DNA of 64,000 bases from Methanospirillum stamsii (GCF_003173335.1 NZ_QGMZ01000039.1:62001-126000); one strand, 5' to 3'; numbered from the stretch's first letter, positions 43,067 through 53,516 are shown. Numbers and translations: made by a program. Notes: generated by a model from the letters alone, not told the origin.

Positions 43067-44455
43067 ATGATCGGAGATTATGATGAAATCCGTGCTATTA
43101 AGGATTTATTACATGTATCATCACAAGGACTTTCAATAACAGATATAGCACGAGAATTACAGCTCCACCGGACTACAGCGGCAAAATATCTGGATATGCT
43201 GCAGATGAAGGGAGATGTTGATCTTCGGATAATGGGAACCTCTAAAGTTTATCATCCCTCATGCAGGATACCTGCATCAATCATCCGTACCTTTTTTGAG
43301 GGTTCATATATCCTGTTTACCGCCAGACTAATTGTCAGGGAATATTCCGGCGATATTCAGGAAATATGTGACATTACAGGCGATATCACAGGAAAGGAAC
43401 TGACAGACGCCATCCTTTCACCCCTCATAAAGGAATCAATACCGGAGATGTGCAAGCGTGCTGTCCTTGGTAATCCAGCATCTTTTGATCTCACGATAGC
43501 TGATAAAAAAATTTCAAAAAATTTGCATGTCCGAATTATTCCCATTGTATTTGATGATGGGAGAGCAGGTTGTGCATTTCTCATCGAAGATAAAACACTC
43601 CTTTATAGTGCCCTTCGTGAGGCTGAAATTTGTGAAAAGGAACTCAAATCCGTCTCTGATGATCTATCGGAATTTATGTTCACATGTAATCCGGACGGGA
43701 TTTTAAAACGAGTTAATGCCCCTTTTTGCACCCGCATGGATAGAAACCCAAAGGAATTGCTGGGTTTTCCCTATGAACCGGTAATATCACATGAGGACCT
43801 TGAAAGACTGACCAGGTTAAAACAGGAAGTCACCCCCCATTCACCAATCCAGACAATTTCGTTTAAAGCGATTCAGCCTGACGGAATGGTAGCGTACGAA
43901 GAATGGACTTATCGAGGCCTTTTTGCAGAGGATGGAACGTTAACCGGGTACCTTGCAGTTGGCCACGATATTTCGAAAGAGCACCACCTGGAAGAGCAGT
44001 TAAATACATTTCATGCGAGTTTCGAGGCCCTTGTCAAACAACGAACAAAGGAGATGAGACAGGCCAACCAGGACCTCATGAAAGAGATTGCACGGCGGGA
44101 ACGAATCGAACGTGAACTTCTCATTATAGAAGCGGCATTTGATCATGCTTCCGATTCGATTCTTCTATTTGAGCAGTCTGGTTCTCTCTGGCGGGCAAAT
44201 GAAAGTAGTTGCAGACTACTCGGATATTCAAAAGAAGAAATCAAACAAATTTCTGTCTTTCAAATAAATCAGGAGATTACCCTTTCTCTCTGGCAGACCA
44301 TGTGGGAAAAATCAGAGGAGGAATCCGGGATATCAAGAGTTGTGTCAACTCATCTGCGTAAGGACGGGACTATCATCCCGGTTGACTTATCGCGGACATT
44401 TATTAAAGCAGGGCCCATGACTCTTTTTTGTTCCATCGCAAGGGAAATCAGGTAA
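43067..44455 (+). CDS. Winged-helix regulator with PAS domains
   Basis: 462 residues. Residues 5-65 are a winged helix (GLSITDIARELQLHRTTAAKYLDML). Residues about 65-190 look like a sensor module. A PAS domain spans about 195-315, a coiled coil 318-350 (EALVKQRTKEMRQANQDLMKEI), and another PAS at about 350-455. No kinase or response-regulator output follows, so it is a one-component regulator that reads its signal directly. The gene at 61652 has the same plan with more PAS domains. It is 74 nt upstream of the hybrid kinase at 44530. Confidence 0.82.
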   Translation: MIGDYDEIRAIKDLLHVSSQGLSITDIARELQLHRTTAAKYLDMLQMKGDVDLRIMGTSKVYHPSCRIPASIIRTFFEGSYILFTARLIVREYSGDIQEICDITGDITGKELTDAILSPLIKESIPEMCKRAVLGNPASFDLTIADKKISKNLHVRIIPIVFDDGRAGCAFLIEDKTLLYSALREAEICEKELKSVSDDLSEFMFTCNPDGILKRVNAPFCTRMDRNPKELLGFPYEPVISHEDLERLTRLKQEVTPHSPIQTISFKAIQPDGMVAYEEWTYRGLFAEDGTLTGYLAVGHDISKEHHLEEQLNTFHASFEALVKQRTKEMRQANQDLMKEIARRERIERELLIIEAAFDHASDSILLFEQSGSLWRANESSCRLLGYSKEEIKQISVFQINQEITLSLWQTMWEKSEEESGISRVVSTHLRKDGTIIPVDLSRTFIKAGPMTLFCSIAREIR

Positions 44456-44529
44456 CCAGCATTGATAGCAGGGTTCTATCAATCTACCAATATCGTTAAT
44501 TGAAAGCATAGCTCAATTGAAAGAACGAT

Positions 44530-46824
44530 ATGATACGTATCCTGCTGGTTGATGATGAACCCGATCTTCTTGATCTTGAAATGCGGATACTGGAACAGAA
44601 ATACGGGTTTTTAACAATAACTGCTCCTTCAGGGGAAGAAGCTCTTGAAATCTTTAAAAACCAACCGGTAGATGCCATCATCTCAGATTATTCGATGCCG
44701 GAGATGGATGGGATCACATTTCTTCGTAAAATTCGTGAGATTAATAATTCGATTCCCTTTATTCTTTTCACGATTCATGAAAAAGAAGAGATAGCCATAG
44801 AGGCGATGAAATACGGGGCAAATTCCTATGTTGAAAAGGAGAATTTACCCCAGGTTGTGTTTGCAGAACTAGCCCATGCAGTAACGAACTCTGTTGAATT
44901 ATACAGGGCAGAAAAAAATTTAAAAATTCAGCGTGATCTAGCTCTTGCCAATGCAAATGCCAAAAGTCTTGAAGAGACACTACTTGTATGTACTCGCGCA
45001 ATTCTTGATGTTGCCGGAATGAACGGAGTCGCAATATATCTTTATACCGATGGAGAACTAATTCTCGAATCAGCCAGCGGAAACAGACAGGAATATATAT
45101 CAGACAATATTCAAGAGGAGATTCGTTCATTTATTACGTCAATTATCACACAGCAGAGTCCGGCATTCAGGGATGAGAACGAGATACGAAAAACAACCCC
45201 TTCCCTGCTTGAACAGGATTCTGTATTTTCCGATATTTGTATCGGCATGCACCACCATGGCAGGATAATAGGTGCAGCACATGTTTTTTCATACCAGAAA
45301 CATGATACCTTTGATTTATCCATTCAGCGGTTTGTAACAGATATTTCTGTTCAGATTGCCGGGTATATTTCTGATCGCCAGGCCGAAGAAGCGTTGAAGA
45401 AAAGTGAAAACCGGATGAAAGCCATGATTGGCAATCTGCCGGGTATGGTCTATCAGGGTCATATTGATGAAAACCGGACGATGGAGTTTGTAAGTGATGC
45501 CGTTTTGACCCTTACCGGTTATTTTCCTGAGGAAATAATTCAAAATTCGGTTTGTTCATGGGGATCTCTTATTCATCAGCAGGACAGAGTCCATATTCCT
45601 GAAGTGATCACCCGTGCCATTGAAAAAAATGTCATGTTCAGACTGACATACCGAATTACCACAAAGGAAAAAAAATTCAGATGGGTTCTTGAACAGGGAA
45701 CCGGGATATATGATGATGAAGGTAGCCTTATCGGCATTGAAGGAATCATCATGGATATTACCAGACAGAAACTCCTTGATGATCAGGTCAGAATGTTCCA
45801 TACCCGCCTGAAAACTCTTTTTATGCTCATGAATGCCGGTTGTGCAATCTTTCGAAGTGAAGGAACCATCCAATCTACCACTCTTGTTGATATCAATAAT
45901 GCTGCCGAAGAGATTGAGAGGAAAAAAAAGGAGGAGCTGATCGGAAAGTCCTTTGAATCTATTTTTAGCGATGCAGATCCGACATTTCATGAAGCACTAT
46001 CCGGAATGCTTCAGGATAAACAATCACGTACCCTGGTAAAATGTAAAATTACATATCCATATGGTATCCGCTTTTTTGATATTTTTTTGAATATTGCACC
46101 GATCGGATCAGAAAAACAGAGTATGGAAATTTTTCTGATCTATAATGATGTAACCAGCAGGGTTAAAACAGAACAACAGATTATTTCGTCATTACACGAG
46201 AAAGAACTCCTTTTTAAGGAAATTCACCACAGAGTTAAAAATAATCTTCAGATTATATCGGGGATATTAAAACTTCAATCACTCCGGATAACTGATCCAA
46301 GAGCACAGGAGATCATCCAAGAGTGCAGAAACCAGGTCTATAGTATGGCATCTATCCATGAATTATTATATAATTCAAAGGATATTGGAAGAATCAGGTT
46401 AGAAGAATATATAAGCAAACTCGTTGATCATTTTAAACATGAATATGAGGGGATATCCATGCGCCTGCAGTTCATTGTGGAAACAGATCCAGATATCTAT
46501 CTTGATATTGAACGGTGTATCCCCTGTGGTCTGATATTGAATGAGCTGATTATGAATGCAGTAAAATATGCCTTTGACCCAGATAAGTTGGGGGAGATTC
46601 GGATTTCATTTACACAGAATGAACGAACATATCATATGCGGGTCGAGGATAACGGGCGTGGACTTCCCAGTGATTTTGATGTGAGAAAGTCTCAGTCATT
46701 GGGGATGGAACTGACTTCACAACTGACACACCAGCTCCGGGGTAAACTTGCCATTTCCGGAGAACATGGAACAAGTATTTCGGTAATTTTCCCCAAAACA
46801 GGAGAAGGGAGGATAAAAGTATGA
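44530..46824 (+). CDS. Hybrid sensor kinase REC-GAF-PAS-PAS-HisKA_2-HATPase
   Basis: 764 residues. A receiver domain (1-120) has phospho-acceptor Asp53 in ISDYSMPEMDG. A GAF-like domain lies at about 150-290, then PAS near 300-415 and another at 425-545. The HisKA_2 dimerisation helix has EIHHRVKNNLQIIS with His566 or His567 as phosphorylation site. The HATPase ends the protein (NELIMNAVKYAF near 675, DNGRGLP near 705). The stop overlaps the next gene's start by 4 nt, so kinase and response protein are made together. Confidence 0.9.
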   Translation: MIRILLVDDEPDLLDLEMRILEQKYGFLTITAPSGEEALEIFKNQPVDAIISDYSMPEMDGITFLRKIREINNSIPFILFTIHEKEEIAIEAMKYGANSYVEKENLPQVVFAELAHAVTNSVELYRAEKNLKIQRDLALANANAKSLEETLLVCTRAILDVAGMNGVAIYLYTDGELILESASGNRQEYISDNIQEEIRSFITSIITQQSPAFRDENEIRKTTPSLLEQDSVFSDICIGMHHHGRIIGAAHVFSYQKHDTFDLSIQRFVTDISVQIAGYISDRQAEEALKKSENRMKAMIGNLPGMVYQGHIDENRTMEFVSDAVLTLTGYFPEEIIQNSVCSWGSLIHQQDRVHIPEVITRAIEKNVMFRLTYRITTKEKKFRWVLEQGTGIYDDEGSLIGIEGIIMDITRQKLLDDQVRMFHTRLKTLFMLMNAGCAIFRSEGTIQSTTLVDINNAAEEIERKKKEELIGKSFESIFSDADPTFHEALSGMLQDKQSRTLVKCKITYPYGIRFFDIFLNIAPIGSEKQSMEIFLIYNDVTSRVKTEQQIISSLHEKELLFKEIHHRVKNNLQIISGILKLQSLRITDPRAQEIIQECRNQVYSMASIHELLYNSKDIGRIRLEEYISKLVDHFKHEYEGISMRLQFIVETDPDIYLDIERCIPCGLILNELIMNAVKYAFDPDKLGEIRISFTQNERTYHMRVEDNGRGLPSDFDVRKSQSLGMELTSQLTHQLRGKLAISGEHGTSISVIFPKTGEGRIKV

Positions 46825-47867
46825 GTCCCCGGAGAATCCTGATTGTGGAAGATGAGGCAGTGACCTCCGTAATGCTTGAAAAAACCCTGAAAGAACTGGG
46901 ATATGAGGTTGTAGGGAGTGCCTTTGACGGGTTGGAAGCAATCGAGATTGCAAAAACCAAGCATCCGGACCTCATCCTGATGGATATCCGTATCCAGGGA
47001 GATATGGACGGGATTGAAACGGCACAGGAGATATATAAACAACTTAATATCCCTAGCATTTACCTGACAGCTCATTCAGATGAAGATACTATCAAGCGTG
47101 CGGTTGAGTCCGGACCATTCGGATACCTCATAAAGCCATTCAAGGAACGTGAGTTATACAGCAATATTGAGATGGTGGCTCATAAGCATAAACTCTATAA
47201 AACCACTACCGCAAGACCCGAACCTGAACAGCCGGAAAAAGAACCGGAAAAGAGATATCAGCCACCATCTCCCCCAGCACAGCAGACCGGACGCCCTCCG
47301 GATTTGCGTCTTGGCATACTTGCGGTACAGGCCCTGCCGCATCCGGTCATCCTCCTCACAACCAACGGAACAATCGCTTATACTAACGGGGCATTCAGAA
47401 GTTTTTACCGGGTGGTTACCGGACAGTCCGATATGCAGGCCGGGACCATTGATGACCTCCCGGAATTGTGCAAAAAAGTATGGGTTTCGGGAAAAGACCG
47501 GTTCAAAGAGGGAAAACGTTTCTCAATCAACGGCCCGATTCAGGTAAAAGGAGCTCCCCACCGGTTCAGGATTGACATGCTCCCGATCATGGAGAAAGGA
47601 GTGCTCCATTTTATCGCCGGTATCATTCTGCCCAGTGAAGCCGGACCTGCGGGAGGGCCGGGAATTTCTGATTCTTCAGGAAACCTCCTTGAAGAAGCAA
47701 TTGACACAATCAAGGAGATCCGTTTCCTGGCGTCATCAGAAGAGACATATCGTCTCCACCAGATAGTCACCAGGGCAGATGAAGTCCTTAAAAACCTGGG
47801 AGAGATAAGAAATATCTCTTATCCCGGACAGACAGAAAAGAAAAGCGGTCAGATACTGACCGGGTAA
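46821..47867 (+). CDS. Response regulator with C-terminal PAS-like domain
   Basis: 348 residues. Receiver domain 1-120 with Asp55 in LMDIRIQGDMDG as the likely phosphorylation site and the VEDEA acidic pocket. A Pro/Glu-rich linker spans 130-160, then a PAS-like domain at about 165-275 (PVILLTTNGTIAYTNGAF). There is no DNA-binding or enzymatic output, so it probably signals by protein contact. It is coupled to the hybrid kinase by an ATGA overlap. Confidence 0.85.
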   Translation: MSPRRILIVEDEAVTSVMLEKTLKELGYEVVGSAFDGLEAIEIAKTKHPDLILMDIRIQGDMDGIETAQEIYKQLNIPSIYLTAHSDEDTIKRAVESGPFGYLIKPFKERELYSNIEMVAHKHKLYKTTTARPEPEQPEKEPEKRYQPPSPPAQQTGRPPDLRLGILAVQALPHPVILLTTNGTIAYTNGAFRSFYRVVTGQSDMQAGTIDDLPELCKKVWVSGKDRFKEGKRFSINGPIQVKGAPHRFRIDMLPIMEKGVLHFIAGIILPSEAGPAGGPGISDSSGNLLEEAIDTIKEIRFLASSEETYRLHQIVTRADEVLKNLGEIRNISYPGQTEKKSGQILTG

Positions 47868-48427
47868 TCATTTAGGATCTTGGCTGGCAGTCTCATCCTG
47901 ATATGCCATGAGACTTGCGGATAATGCTCTTCCAGAATGAGCAGTGAACATCGGTCAAGATTTCCAAAATGTTCACGATCAAACCTGGCTTCTGCAGCTT
48001 TGTAAAAAGCCAGGATTTTTTTTACAGGTTCGGTGGTATCTTCTCCCACCATAACCTTTCCCAGTTTATCACCGATTTCATAAGGGATTGGCAGTTCAAT
48101 ATCCTCCATCCAGAGAATACTTTTATCAACCTCTAAAAATTCCTTACCAATCATGATATAATGGAATTCCACATCAAGATTTAGATCCTGATTTTCTGAT
48201 CTGGCAAGCATGTTGTACAAAAAATCCAGAAGAACACGTTTGTTTGATTGGAGGTCAGAACCTACAGCCTCTCTTGACAGCCTTCGGGCCATATCCGGAA
48301 TAATATCCTGCCTCTCAACCATCATAAGAAACTGTTCCTGGGACTTAATATTGCTGGACATTACTTTCAGTGTCATGAACTGTTCCCTGAAATCTGAATT
48401 GACACCTCGTCCAATGTTCACTGCCAT
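47849..48427 (-). CDS. Conserved hypothetical protein
   Basis: 192 residues, alpha-helical in its N-terminal half (RGVNSDFREQFMTLKVM then SQEQFLMMVERQDII) with an alpha/beta C-terminal half (LNLDVEFHYIMIGKEFLEV). No signal peptide, membrane segment or catalytic motif is recognised. Its 3' end overlaps the response-regulator gene by 19 nt. It lies 95 nt downstream of the next gene on the same strand and may be the tail of the acylphosphatase operon. Confidence 0.6.
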   Translation of the reverse strand: MAVNIGRGVNSDFREQFMTLKVMSSNIKSQEQFLMMVERQDIIPDMARRLSREAVGSDLQSNKRVLLDFLYNMLARSENQDLNLDVEFHYIMIGKEFLEVDKSILWMEDIELPIPYEIGDKLGKVMVGEDTTEPVKKILAFYKAAEARFDREHFGNLDRCSLLILEEHYPQVSWHIRMRLPAKILNDYPVSI

Positions 48428-48522
48428 ACTAATAAGATCCTTGTTCCGGCATGAAGATATTCGTATCTGTTCAAAAAAAAAATTTCTCTGAGATATATAG
48501 CAGAATAGAGTTTATTATTTAA

Positions 48523-48894
48523 TCAGGACATATCCATCTCATCTAGGAAGGGTAAAAGCCCAATAACCCGGACATATTCTCCGGTTGGTTCGGTCCTGAT
48601 GATGGTGATACCAAGAGGAATCTGATCAAGGGCTTCATTAAAGATAGGGTTCATCTCACGTTGGAACTTTAAAAAAGATTCGAGGATAATGAATGGTCTT
48701 TCATGTTCCTCAAAACTGCTAAATTCTTTCAGATCTTTTTCGTAACTGGAATTCCTGGCAAGGTCCTCTTCAAAATATACGATGACCTCACAACGTTCCC
48801 GAAGTGATATCTGTTCAAGTGCCCGTATGTCTGCTTTTATCCCGGGTTTCAGGTTTGCTATGGTTACCGGAAATTCTGGTTTTTTTTCTTTCAT
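48523..48894 (-). CDS. Conserved hypothetical protein, partner of the acylphosphatase-like gene
   Basis: 123 residues, soluble, beta-rich with an acidic tail (LPFLDEMDMS). It shares one base with its neighbour (TAATG overlap at 48894). No family recognised. Translational coupling means it is likely to act with the acylphosphatase/coiled-coil protein. Confidence 0.6.
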   Translation of the reverse strand: MKEKKPEFPVTIANLKPGIKADIRALEQISLRERCEVIVYFEEDLARNSSYEKDLKEFSSFEEHERPFIILESFLKFQREMNPIFNEALDQIPLGITIIRTEPTGEYVRVIGLLPFLDEMDMS

Positions 48895-49370
48895 TATCCA
48901 ACCCCCTGCGTATGTATTGCTTCAATAACCCGTTCCAGGACTTCACGTCTCTTTTTTGACTCTTTTTTCATATCCCGAAGTGCCGAGACCATCTCTTCCT
49001 GCATCTTCAGGCTTCGTTTCTGTAGCTTGACCATTTCTTTTAGATACTCAAGACCAAGCTCAGACCGATAAAACATTTCTTTTTGGAAATCTCCAAAATG
49101 TGGTTCAAAGTGAGTAAGGTCACCATGAAATTCAGTCTCGGTAATATTCATCGATTCAACAGAGATGAGTGGTTCATCCTCTGCTTTCAAATCTTCACAA
49201 AACCGGGATAGCATCTCCTCTTCACCTTCGGCCACGATCCTGACTGACCCATCCGGAAGATTTTCAGCATACCCGAAAACACCGTACCGGTTGGCAACCA
49301 GCCGGGCAAATCCCCGAAACCCGACTCGTTGGACACGCCCGGTTACAAGAATAGTTAATCGTTTCTGCAT
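48894..49370 (-). CDS. Acylphosphatase domain with C-terminal coiled coil
   Basis: 158 residues. Residues 1-90 are an acylphosphatase: GRVQRVGFRGFARLVANRYG supplies catalytic Arg19 and GYAENLPDGSVRIVAEG contains Asn37, both in the family positions. Residues about 100-155 are a long charged helix (LEYLKEMVKLQKRSLKMQEE then KKESKKRREVLERV), which typical acylphosphatases of about 92 residues lack. The helix may dimerise the protein or bind a partner, perhaps the next gene's product. Confidence 0.85.
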   Translation of the reverse strand: MQKRLTILVTGRVQRVGFRGFARLVANRYGVFGYAENLPDGSVRIVAEGEEEMLSRFCEDLKAEDEPLISVESMNITETEFHGDLTHFEPHFGDFQKEMFYRSELGLEYLKEMVKLQKRSLKMQEEMVSALRDMKKESKKRREVLERVIEAIHTQGVG

Positions 49371-49430
49371 AGGCTATGGTTGTCCTATGCTGAGACGGGA
49401 AACGGGTTTAAGATTTCGATACTCTCATAG

Positions 49431-51050
49431 TCAAAAAATGAGGTGGAGATCCAGTTCAATTCCCATTGCCGGCTGATCGATATCAAATCCATTCAGGACT
49501 CCGGGGTGAATTTCTCCAAAGACTCCTACTTTTTTCCCGTCAACCATGATGTCTGCTGACCGGCCGTGTATGAATGCCGGATCGCTGCTTTCACGTGGAG
49601 TATAAGAGATTCCAAGTTCTCTCATGAGAGCATCGGTGGTTGCATATGCCTCAGAAAAATCCGCACCCGGATGGGTTGAAGCTAACGCAAGTTTCTGGTA
49701 TGTCTGCATTTCCAGAACCACATCTCCGGTGTGGAAGATCCGCTGAGGGAGTTCACGCCGCTTGTTCATTCGCAGGAGATCAAGGAGAAGGGGCAGGAGG
49801 TCTGTCCTTACCAGAGTCTGCTCTTCTGAAATCGGGTGGAGGACCCGGAGTGCATTTGGATCCGGATTTCGCTGCATCCGGGTATACATGACATCTTCGT
49901 TTGAGAGGGTAAACGGCATGACCTCAAGATACCCAAGCCCACAGCAGATATCACGGATAGCCGATGCGTGTTTCATGATGGGATGCTCACATCCGGCTGC
50001 AAAGGTCGTCGGAAGGGCAGCATTAAGCGATCCAAATCCTGCCCCAATGGCTACATCCTCATAGACATCCCATTCGTGCATGATGTCAGCACGGTAACAG
50101 GGTATCCGAATGGAGACAGAATTATCACCGGACTTTTCAGCACCAAACCGCATCTTTCTGAGGATTTCAGCCATTTCTTCGGCGGAAAGGGAGGTACCCA
50201 GGAGTTTGTTACAGGATGATACCTTTACTTCCCTGGTTTCAGGGGAGAGGTCAGGCATGATTACTCCGTTAATGGATACGCTCTCACATTTTCCTCCGGC
50301 GGTGATGAGCGTCGTGCAGAGTACCTTAAGAGCAGTCATGACTGCACGCTCATCGGTTCCGGTCACATCAAGGAGCAGATTTCTTGATGCTTCGGTCACT
50401 CTTGTCAGTTCACCATTGATAATCGGGGGGAATGAGAGCACATTGCCGTTTGCATCCTCGATAAGAGGCATGACCGGCTTATCTTTTACGATATGAGCAT
50501 AGTCCCGGCCTTTTGGGTGCTCTTCCATGATCTCCGCAAGGGTCATCTCCCGGTCAAAGTCAAGCGGAACAAAAGACCGTGATACCGGGGCACCGTAATA
50601 CCTGAAGGGAGGAGTTACCTTATCAAGGTCATGGACACCGATGGCAACTTTTGCCCGGCCACGGCCAACCACCCAGTGCAATGCTTCCTGGACACCCATG
50701 AGACTGATGATTGCCTCATTGTCAAGGTGTACATCCCGGATTACCGCTGATCCAATGTATGGCCTGACTTCTTTCAGGTTTGGATCCACCGTAAAGGAGA
50801 TGGAGGAGGGACTGACCGGATAGATCTCTTCTCCGGTTTCAAGGCCCAGAAATCCCCTCATTGCCCGGGCGACTCCTTCGGTAGAGTAAAGATCAACCCT
50901 GGACGGGAAGAACTCAACATCAACCTGTTCCTCAAGGATACGCTCGATATCTGAACCGATCATGGGGAGGTGTTCGATGATGGTCTTCCGGTCGGTACCG
51001 CACAGACGTTCAAGATACTTGTAGGGAAGTGACACAACCGGCATCAGCAT
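49431..51050 (-). CDS. pheT: Phenylalanyl-tRNA synthetase beta subunit
   Basis: 539 residues, the shorter archaeal/eukaryotic form. The B3/B4 region covers about 85-240, B5 lies near 270-340, and the catalytic-like core from [20 protein letters not shown] to the C-terminus. It makes the alpha2-beta2 enzyme with PheS. Its start overlaps the pheS stop by 7 nt, indicating coupled translation. The C-terminus ([11 protein letters not shown]) is typical. Confidence 0.95.
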   Translation of the reverse strand: MLMPVVSLPYKYLERLCGTDRKTIIEHLPMIGSDIERILEEQVDVEFFPSRVDLYSTEGVARAMRGFLGLETGEEIYPVSPSSISFTVDPNLKEVRPYIGSAVIRDVHLDNEAIISLMGVQEALHWVVGRGRAKVAIGVHDLDKVTPPFRYYGAPVSRSFVPLDFDREMTLAEIMEEHPKGRDYAHIVKDKPVMPLIEDANGNVLSFPPIINGELTRVTEASRNLLLDVTGTDERAVMTALKVLCTTLITAGGKCESVSINGVIMPDLSPETREVKVSSCNKLLGTSLSAEEMAEILRKMRFGAEKSGDNSVSIRIPCYRADIMHEWDVYEDVAIGAGFGSLNAALPTTFAAGCEHPIMKHASAIRDICCGLGYLEVMPFTLSNEDVMYTRMQRNPDPNALRVLHPISEEQTLVRTDLLPLLLDLLRMNKRRELPQRIFHTGDVVLEMQTYQKLALASTHPGADFSEAYATTDALMRELGISYTPRESSDPAFIHGRSADIMVDGKKVGVFGEIHPGVLNGFDIDQPAMGIELDLHLIF

Positions 51051-52477
51051 CTCCCTCCATGAGTCGGCATCTGTCTGACCCAGTCAATATCACTCTGGTA
51101 TAACTGGCGAAGGTCGGTAAGGCCCATCCGGAGCATGGCAACCCGTGAGACACCAAGTCCCCAGGCAAGGACCGGACAGGTAATTCCCCAGGGCGCCGTT
51201 ACTTCTTCCCGGAAAATTCCGGCTCCTCCAAGTTCTACCCATCCAAGTTCCTCGATGTATACTTCAGGTTCAACACTTGGTTCAGTGTACGGGAAGTAAC
51301 CGGGCCTGAACCTGACCGATTCAAAACCCATACGGGTGTAAAATTCTTTTAAAAATCCAAGCAGGTTCCGGAAGGTTACATTATCGTCCATTACTATTCC
51401 TTCAAGTTGTTCAAACTCAGGGAGGTGAGTGGGATCTATTGCCTCTCTCCGGTATACCCGTCCGATACAAAACGCCTTGACCGGAGGTTTTGGATGAGCA
51501 GCAAGGTGCTGGATTGAAAGACTGGTGGTATGTGTCCGGAGCACGGTTGCCTTTGCTTTTTCCGGGTCCCACTTTCCTCCCCATCCGGTAGAGGAGGTAT
51601 TTCCCCCGGTCTCATGCATGTCCCTGACTTTCTCCCAACCCTCGGGAAGATCCTGTTTTCCGGCAAGGTGGAAGGTATCCTGCATTTCTCTGGCCGGATG
51701 ATCCTGTGGCTGGAACAGGGCATCAAAGTTCCAGAATGCTCCCTGCACAATGCTTCCATGAAGCTCGGTGAATCCCATGTCAAGGAGAATCCGACGCATT
51801 TCGTCAATCATCCGCTGATAGGGGTGGATTTTTCCCGGCCAGACCGGCCTTGGGTGTTTGTTGATATCATACCGGCGAAGGGTCAGGTCTTTCCATGCAC
51901 CGGAACTTATCTGGTCGGCGGTGAGTGTTCCGGTCTCTTCGGACAGGTCTATACCGGCTGCAGCCAGTTTTTGGCCCAGCTCAGTTATGCTGATGACATA
52001 CCTGACAGATTCTTCTTCGGTTGCAAGGCCACGCTTTATCAGTTCTTTCTTGATGTCAGCCGGTGCATTGTCAAGGTTCTTTACATGTATTTCAAGTGAT
52101 GAAAGAGAAGCGTCCCCGGTCTTGATGACGTTTCCGGATTCTATTTTTACCCAGCCAAGACGCTTCATCCAGCCAAGCCCGATTTTTGCATGGGGATGTT
52201 TATTCAGATCGGCCATGGATGAAGAGTCTCCAAAACTGTTATAGAGCTGGCGTTCAGGTAGTCCTTCACTTAGATACCTGGTGCCTTCTTCAGTCAGGGA
52301 TAATGTTGTCGTAACATTCCGCTCAACAGTTGCAAGATCTTTTTGTGATAAGAGTCCCCCGTACTGGACGACTGAATCAGCCGGACGGTCAAGGATAACT
52401 CCCATCTCTTCCGGAGTTGTTGTGCCGCATTTTACCAGCTCAAGAAGCAGTCGTTTTTCATTCAGGGTTAATTGCAT
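51044..52477 (-). CDS. pheS: Phenylalanyl-tRNA synthetase alpha subunit
   Basis: 477 residues. The N-terminal winged helix domains (1-180, [20 protein letters not shown] and [13 protein letters not shown]) bind tRNA. The class II catalytic core has motif 2 [20 protein letters not shown] near 344-363, the [18 protein letters not shown] substrate pocket near 395-412 and motif 3 [15 protein letters not shown] near 440-454. CAGGAGATACC precedes the ATG. First gene of the pheS-pheT operon. Confidence 0.96.
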   Translation of the reverse strand: MQLTLNEKRLLLELVKCGTTTPEEMGVILDRPADSVVQYGGLLSQKDLATVERNVTTTLSLTEEGTRYLSEGLPERQLYNSFGDSSSMADLNKHPHAKIGLGWMKRLGWVKIESGNVIKTGDASLSSLEIHVKNLDNAPADIKKELIKRGLATEEESVRYVISITELGQKLAAAGIDLSEETGTLTADQISSGAWKDLTLRRYDINKHPRPVWPGKIHPYQRMIDEMRRILLDMGFTELHGSIVQGAFWNFDALFQPQDHPAREMQDTFHLAGKQDLPEGWEKVRDMHETGGNTSSTGWGGKWDPEKAKATVLRTHTTSLSIQHLAAHPKPPVKAFCIGRVYRREAIDPTHLPEFEQLEGIVMDDNVTFRNLLGFLKEFYTRMGFESVRFRPGYFPYTEPSVEPEVYIEELGWVELGGAGIFREEVTAPWGITCPVLAWGLGVSRVAMLRMGLTDLRQLYQSDIDWVRQMPTHGGRC

Positions 52478-52816
52478 GGTATCTCCTGATATCGTCCGGT
52501 ATTTTGTTTTAAAATGTTTGCAGGTTTTTTTGTCATTTTTATGTTTTGCATAGTTGTAAATCTCCTGATAACCTTCGGTAACAGTAATCGATTATTACAG
52601 GGGCCCGGGAAATGTCCAGACCCCTACCTAAACGAAAAGAATGAGCAGGAAAAGAATGGAAAGAATGATCCGGTATTGCTCATAAGTCTGCTGTACTGTT
52701 ACCTGTGATTAGTATTTATAAGATCGGGATCGAAAGCAACGAGTAACGGAATAACTGAAAACCCATTATGATCCGGCAGAAGGAACACTTTTGATTTATT
52801 GCAGGTAAGAGGTATT
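52478..52816. other. 339-nt spacer between pheS and the accessory island
   Basis: The left end holds the pheS leader. A perfect 10-bp palindrome TAATCGATTA lies at 52585-52594. TATTTATAA at 52713-52721 is a plausible TATA box for the + strand genes at 52817 and 53033. No other structure or gene seen. Confidence 0.5.
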
Positions 52817-53029
52817 ATGGCAATGAGAAAGGACGGTGATAATCTTGTTCTTGATGGCCGTTATCTTTCTAAGCTTGACCATTTTGTCTGTGATGTTCTT
52901 GATATTCTCACCAGATATTCAACCTATGTTATCGTTAGCGGGTATGTTGCAATACTTTTTGGCAGGACAAGGAGTACAGAGGATGTTAATGTTATCTTCT
53001 GGAAGATTTCTGTAAAACTTTTGGAGTAA
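52817..53029 (+). pseudogene. Truncated nucleotidyltransferase with mutated metal ligand
   Basis: 71 residues from ATG 52817 (AAGAGG upstream). It matches the N-terminal part of archaeal nucleotidyltransferase-fold proteins: VIVSGYVAILFGRTRSTEDV, where a GRxRxTEDVD motif is expected. Here the last Asp is Asn (EDVNV), removing one metal ligand, and the sequence stops after 15 more residues, whereas I recall homologues being two to three times longer. It is probably an inactive remnant. Confidence 0.6.
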
Positions 53030-53032
53030 CCT

Positions 53033-53287
53033 ATGATCCCCCCAGATAATTCATTTCGTGATAACCTTCGAAAAGAACGGATATGGTTTGTAAAAAAGTC
53101 CGTAGAGTGGGTAAATTCTGTTCCAAATGAGATCTGGAGTAAAGAACAGTGTGATTTTATTGACTCACTCTTTTCAAACAGAAAAAATTTCCCCCTAACC
53201 CGTGAGCAATATCTTCACATGATTGAAAAGGCTCGTTCTCTATCTACCCGGAGAAAAGGAAATCCACCTATGCCTGCAAAAAAGTAA
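53033..53287 (+). CDS. Small protein adjacent to the nucleotidyltransferase remnant
   Basis: 84 residues, basic, helical: WFVKKSVEWVNSVPNEIWSK then LFSNRKNFPLTREQYLHMIE. It begins 3 nt after the stop of the nucleotidyltransferase remnant and likely was its operon partner. It looks intact but I cannot name the family. A toxin-antitoxin-like role is only a guess based on company. Confidence 0.5.
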   Translation: MIPPDNSFRDNLRKERIWFVKKSVEWVNSVPNEIWSKEQCDFIDSLFSNRKNFPLTREQYLHMIEKARSLSTRRKGNPPMPAKK

Positions 53288-53294
53288 AAATCCC

Positions 53295-53516
53295 TCATCT
53301 GTCAGACAAAACAAGAGTCTGGTACGTCCGGCGGGCTGCTTCCATCAGTATTTTGTCAGTATGCTCAAAGGAGGGAACAAAACCCCGTTCACTCCATTTT
53401 ATCTCCTCCAATATTTTTCTACTACCCGGAGACATTCTGACTGTTAGCCGCTCACGGTCTGAATCATTCATGGGAACGCAGGTTAATGCATCTCTAAACT
53501 TCCTGGTGATAGTCAT
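53295..53516 (-). CDS. Small hypothetical protein
   Basis: 73 residues with GGGAG just before the ATG. Basic; a central stretch (RLTVRMSPGSRKILEEIKWSE) has the strand-helix pattern of a ribbon-helix-helix domain. It converges on the 53033 gene with a 7-nt gap. It may be an antitoxin-like repressor, but no partner gene is adjacent. Confidence 0.45.
   Translation of the reverse strand: MTITRKFRDALTCVPMNDSDRERLTVRMSPGSRKILEEIKWSERGFVPSFEHTDKILMEAARRTYQTLVLSDR

Noticed and set aside
52514-52708. 64-codon hydrophobic frame after the pheS start
   Set aside because: It opens inside the pheS promoter region and has no supporting signal.
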